Source: Cymodocea nodosa
Lineage: Eukaryota; Streptophyta; Magnoliopsida; Alismatales; Cymodoceaceae
Length of the DNA stretch: 64,000 nt
Direction of reading: 5' to 3'
Assembly (NCBI GenBank): GCA_036874045.1
Contig: CM072345.1
Coordinates: 6,535,501-6,599,500, forward strand
In this document: positions 60,080-64,000 of the stretch, one piece after another
Numbering within the stretch: the first letter of the stretch is position 1
How the letters are laid out: the number at the start of each line of letters is the position of its first letter
Position numbers and translations under genes: made by a program
The notes under the pieces: model-generated
Database searches by the model: none
Told to the model about the DNA's origin: nothing
Seen by the model: only the letters and a program-made list of their open reading frames with translations

Positions 60080-60162
60080 GTAACTCAACAGAATAAGCTC
60101 GTTGACTAACTCAAGACTTAACGGAGTAAGCTTGTTGAGTTAAGCGTAACTCAACGGACTCC
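60080..60162 (-). promoter_or_regulatory. Dyad array before the element D extra ORF
   Basis: Three dyad units in about 80 bp, including a perfect 9-bp inverted repeat (arm GTTGAGTTA, 4-bp centre; 60134-60155), 200-280 bp upstream of the ATG at 59881. The spelling (AACTCAACGGACT, TCCGTTGAGTT) is that of the Athila LTR dyads at 52070-52160. TATTTAAAC at about 59973-59981 (minus) could be a TATA box. Promoter role inferred. Confidence 0.45.
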
Positions 60163-60224
60163 TCGTACAAGCAAATATAATAATAAAAATATTATAGAGA
60201 ATAGTTTTTCTGTTTTTTTTTTTT

Positions 60225-60500
60225 TTACAGGTTTAACTGATACTATGCTTCAGTCAGACCTAAATATTTTTTTATTTTTTTATCCTTCTTTCGGTTGAAC
60301 CGATACTATGTTTCGGTAAAACAAAATTTTTTTCTAAATATTAATATACAATTTTTTCTCGGTTTAACCGATACTATGCTTCGGTAAAACCAATATTTTT
60401 TTAATGTTCCGGTCATACCGATGCTACGCTTCGGTCAGACCTAAATATTTTTTAATTTTCCGGCCATACCGATGGATCCAGTCGATTGAATCGCAACTAT
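60225..60500 (-). repeat. Tandem array of imperfect palindromes after integrase
   Basis: Four to five units of about 50-65 bp, each with ACCGATACTATGCTTCGGT (arms ACCGA/TCGGT) or a variant, preceded by CGGTTTAACCG-like or CGGTCATACCG and followed by a T-rich run. The GC arms can form hairpins. Lies 70 bp after the pol stop and before the extra-ORF promoter. Confidence 0.8.
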
Positions 60501-60566
60501 TTTTATGTTTTATATATATTTTTAATGTTTTTATATATATATATAAACATAAAAATTGATTTCCTA

Positions 60567-63500
60567 CTAAGTAAAACTTGAGTAGTCCTCTACTCTGATT
60601 TCTTCTATAATTCCAAATGAGCTTTTTGGTGTTTTCAGAATAGGTTTAAGTCTTTGTCCATTTACTTTAAATATATTCTGATTTTTAGGATTTTCAATTT
60701 CAATAGCTCCATAAGGATAAACATTTCGAACTATGTAAGGTCCTGCCCATCTAGATCTTAATTTTCCTAGATGGTTATGGAGTCTAGCCATATAAAGATA
60801 TACTTCTTGTCCTATTTCAAAATTTTTAGGAATAATTTTTCTATCATACCAGAATTTAATTTTCTCTTTTTCTCTTACAGTCTTTGAATAAGCTTCATTT
60901 CTAAATTCTTCTAATTCAATTAGTTGCATTTTCCTATTTTCAGCAGCTTGATTTAAATTAGTGTTCAGAGTTTTTAATGCCCAATAAGCTTTATGTTCTA
61001 TTTCAGCAGGTAAATGACAACTTTTTCCATATACTAACCTAAAAGGTGACATACCTAAGCTCGTTTTATAAGCAGTTCTATAAGCCCAAAGTGCATCAAT
61101 CAATCTCTTAGCCCAATCTGTTCTAGTAGGATTTACTACTTTTTCCAAGATTAATTTAATTTGTTTGTTTGCACTTTCTACTTGTCCACTTGTTTGCGGA
61201 TGATATGATGTTGCAATTTTGTGGTTTACTCCATATTTCTTCATTAAGGCTTCAAAACTTCTATTACATAAATGAGTTCCTCTATCACTGATAATAGCTT
61301 TAGGTATTCCAAACCTAGCAAATATATTTGTTCTTATAAATTGTATTACCACTTTGTTATCGTTAGTTTTTGTAGGAATGGCTTCTATCCATTTAGATAC
61401 ATAATCCACTCTCAACAATATGTAATTAAATTGATTAGATATAGGAAATGGACCCATAAAATCTATTCCCCACACATCAAAGATTTCAACCTCAACAATA
61501 GGATTAAGAGGCATCATATTCCTCTTTGATATTCTTCCTATTTGTTGACATCTTAAACAACTTAAGTAATATTTATGAGCATCTTTGAATAGTGTTGGCC
61601 AATAAAACCCACATTGCAGAATTTTTGCAGTAGTTTTCCCTGAACCAAAATGTCCTCCACAAACTTGGTCATGACAAAAACACAATATGCTCGAATATTC
61701 AGTTTCTGGAACACACCTCCTTAAAACCAGATCAGGACATTTCTTAAATAAGTAAGGGTCTTCCCAATAGTAATATTTTACTCTTGAGAAAAATAATTTC
61801 TTATCCTGTCTATTCCAATCCTTAGGTGTTAAACCAGTAACTAAGTAATTAACTATGTCTGCATACCAAGGCATTGTGTTGATGGTCATTAATTGTTCAT
61901 CAGGAAAATTATCCTTAATTTCAATATTTGATTTTTCTATTTGTAATCTTGATAAATGATCTGCTACTACATTCTCACAACCTTTTTTATCTTTAATTTC
62001 TAGATCGAATTCTTGCAATAATAATATCCATCGGATCAATCTAGGTTTAGTTTCTTTTTTCTTTATTAGATGTTTTAGAGCTAAATGATCCGTGTATACT
62101 ATTACTTTAGCTCCAATCAAATATGATCTAAACTTTTCTAAAGCAAACACAACAGCTATAATTCTTTTTCAGTAGTTGTGTAATTAACTTGAGCATCATT
62201 TAAGGTTTTGCTTGCATAATGAATCACTCTAGGAGATTTTTCTATTTTCTGTCCTAACATTACTCCTACAGCAAGATCAGAAGCATCGCACATTAATTCA
62301 AATGGATGGTTCCAATTAGGTGCTTGATTTATAGGAGTTGAAATAAAGCTAGTCTTAAGTCTAAAAAATGCTTCCTTGCAATTTTTATCAAAGTTAAATG
62401 GAACATCTTTTAATAGATTAGTTAAAGGTCTAGCTATCTTGCTAAAGTCTTTAATAAATCTTCTATAAAAACCAGTATGTCCTAGAAATGATCTAATATC
62501 TTTTACTGATTTAGGTTCTAGTAGATTAGAAATTACTTCTATTTTAGCTTTATCTATTTCCAACCTTTTTTTAGAAACAACATGCCCTAAGACTATTCCT
62601 TGTTTAATCATGAAGTGACATTTTTCCCAATTTAAAACCAGATTTTTTTCCACACAACGTTTTAATATTTGGTCTAAATTGCTTAAACACACTTCATATG
62701 AGTTGCCATATACAGTAAAATCATCCATAAATATTTCTAAAAATTCATCAGTCTTTCCAGTAAATATGTCTTGCACACACCTTTGAAAGGTAGCTGGTGC
62801 ATTGCATAATCCGAATGGCATTCTTTTAAAAGCATAAGTTCCATTAGGACAAGTGAAAGTTGTTTTCTCTTGATCCTCTAATGCTACTGGAATTTGATTA
62901 TACCCTGAATACACGTCTAGGAAACAAAAATATTTTTGCCCTGCTAACCTTTCCAACATTTGATCTATAAAAGGTAAGGGAAAATGATCTTTCCTAGTCA
63001 CAGCATTCAGCTTTTTATAGTCTATACATACTCTCCAGCCTGATTGAATTCTAGTAGGTATCAAGTCTTGACTTTCATTCCTAATAACTGTTAATCCTGA
63101 TTTCTTGGGAACTACATGGATTGGACTAACCCACGAGCTATCAGAAATCAGATATATTATATCATTATCTAACCATTTAACTATTTCCTTCCTGACTACT
63201 TCCTTAAGGTTTGGATTTAATCTCCTCTCAGGAATTCTAACAGGTTTAACATTCTCTTCTAAATATATGTGGTGACAGCATAAAGTTGAACTTAACCCTT
63301 TTATATCAGTCATAGTCCATCCTATTGCTTCTTTATAACTTTTTATTACCTCTTTTAATTTAGCTATTTGATCCTCTTTCAAATTTGAAGCAATAATGAT
63401 TGGACAAGTCCGTTTATCTTCCAGAAATATATAGGTTAATTCAGGACGTAAAGGTTTTAATTCTAAATGCTGCCCATCAGAAGCTAGAGCTCCTAATTGA

Positions 63501-64000
63501 ACATCATCATTTTTTAAATTAATTTCTTCCTGATCTCCTTCTATATTTATGCTTTCACTTTCTTCTAAAGTTTCAGAATTGATTTGCCTATTTAATTCTT
63601 CTTGAATCACATCATCTAACATATCTCCTTCATCCTCTAAAAAGTCTATGGTATGTAAGGACATTTCTAACTCCTCAAACCTTTCTGGTTTGAAAATATT
63701 TAATTGAGTATCCTCATTACCATATGTTAACTTCATTACTCTAGTTTTACAATTTATAACATCCCCCTGATGTTGCTAAAAATGGCCTTCCCAAAATTAA
63801 AGATGTGTCATTATTTTTAGGCTTAATTTGTTGGGAATCCAAAATTACAATATCAATAGGATATATAAAATTCTTGATTTTAATTAAGACATCCTCTATT
63901 TTTCCTCTAGGGTATCTTATACTTCTATCAGCCAATTGAATAACCGTACTAGTAGGAGTTAAGCCTTCTAATCCTAAGGATGCAAATATATCACTTGGCA
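60567..64000 (-). pseudogene. Athila-type pol of element D, two 1-bp frameshifts, runs off the window
   Basis: Reading leftward from 64000: end of protease (LADRSIRYPRGKIEDVLIK); a +1 shift near 63762; then reverse transcriptase (63736-62156) with GWRVCIDYKKLNAVTRKDHF, FLDVYSGYNQIP and the catalytic FMDDF. A -1 shift near 62157 leads into RNase H ([18 protein letters not shown]). Integrase has an HHCC zinc region ([15 protein letters not shown]), D-D-E in [16 protein letters not shown] and GQVESANKQ, and a C-terminal GPY motif (RWAGPYIV). Both long frames (526 and 527 codons) are free of stops, so this is the youngest-looking pol here. Domain order PR-RT-RH-IN is Gypsy; the sequence is Athila-like. 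Confidence 0.93.

Overview
The window looks like nuclear DNA of a flowering plant, probably a eudicot. It is AT-rich, contains a MIR393 hairpin, and from about 13.7 kb onward is almost entirely nested LTR retrotransposons. No complete ordinary protein-coding gene is visible. The retrotransposons belong to two lineages: Sirevirus-type Ty1/Copia elements (TGGTATCAGAGC primer site, long LTRs, several polypurine tracts, an extra ORF after pol) and Athila-type Ty3/Gypsy elements (decayed tRNA-Asp-type primer site, an extra ORF after integrase). I cannot name the species.

Layout. 1-941 is an LTR of Copia family A on the minus strand, cut by the window edge. 942-13.7 kb is mostly unassigned AT-rich DNA with a MIR393 precursor (about 5400-5545, minus), a roughly 33-bp minisatellite (2.56-3.06 kb) and GC-richer islands (1.5-2.5, 9.5-10.1 and 10.9-12.4 kb). 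13.7-17.7 kb holds two more Copia LTRs. 17.8-30.5 kb is a decayed minus-strand Copia element (C). Its extra ORF is split by a solo LTR with a perfect GTTGC target duplication, and its pol is split by a 5S-rRNA-bearing, Cassandra-like insertion. 30.5-32.9 kb carries an LTR tail followed within 7 bp by a decayed F-box gene (B). 32.9-44.07 kb is a nearly full-length plus-strand Copia element (A) inserted downstream of that F-box copy. 44.1-46.6 kb is a Gypsy relic interrupted by another LTR. 46.6-51.8 kb is a decayed plus-strand Athila (E), which ends abruptly against an inverted LTR-plus-primer-site fragment (51.8-52.7 kb). 52.7-64 kb is on the minus strand: a better-preserved F-box gene, an Athila gag, the extra ORF, and an Athila pol (D) that is nearly intact and runs off the right edge.

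How the parts relate. The same extra protein family follows pol in two Copia families and in the Athila element. I read it as the plant 'putative transposon protein' type; this was judged by eye and not searched. A second gene, an F-box/F-box-associated-domain gene, occurs twice in element-derived DNA. LTRs and the DNA just upstream of these extra genes carry arrays of short dyads built on a shared pattern, TAACT-NNN-CGA. The spelling upstream of each extra ORF matches that element's own LTR where I could compare them. This suggests, but does not prove, that the extra genes have their own promoters and answer to the same factor as the LTRs.
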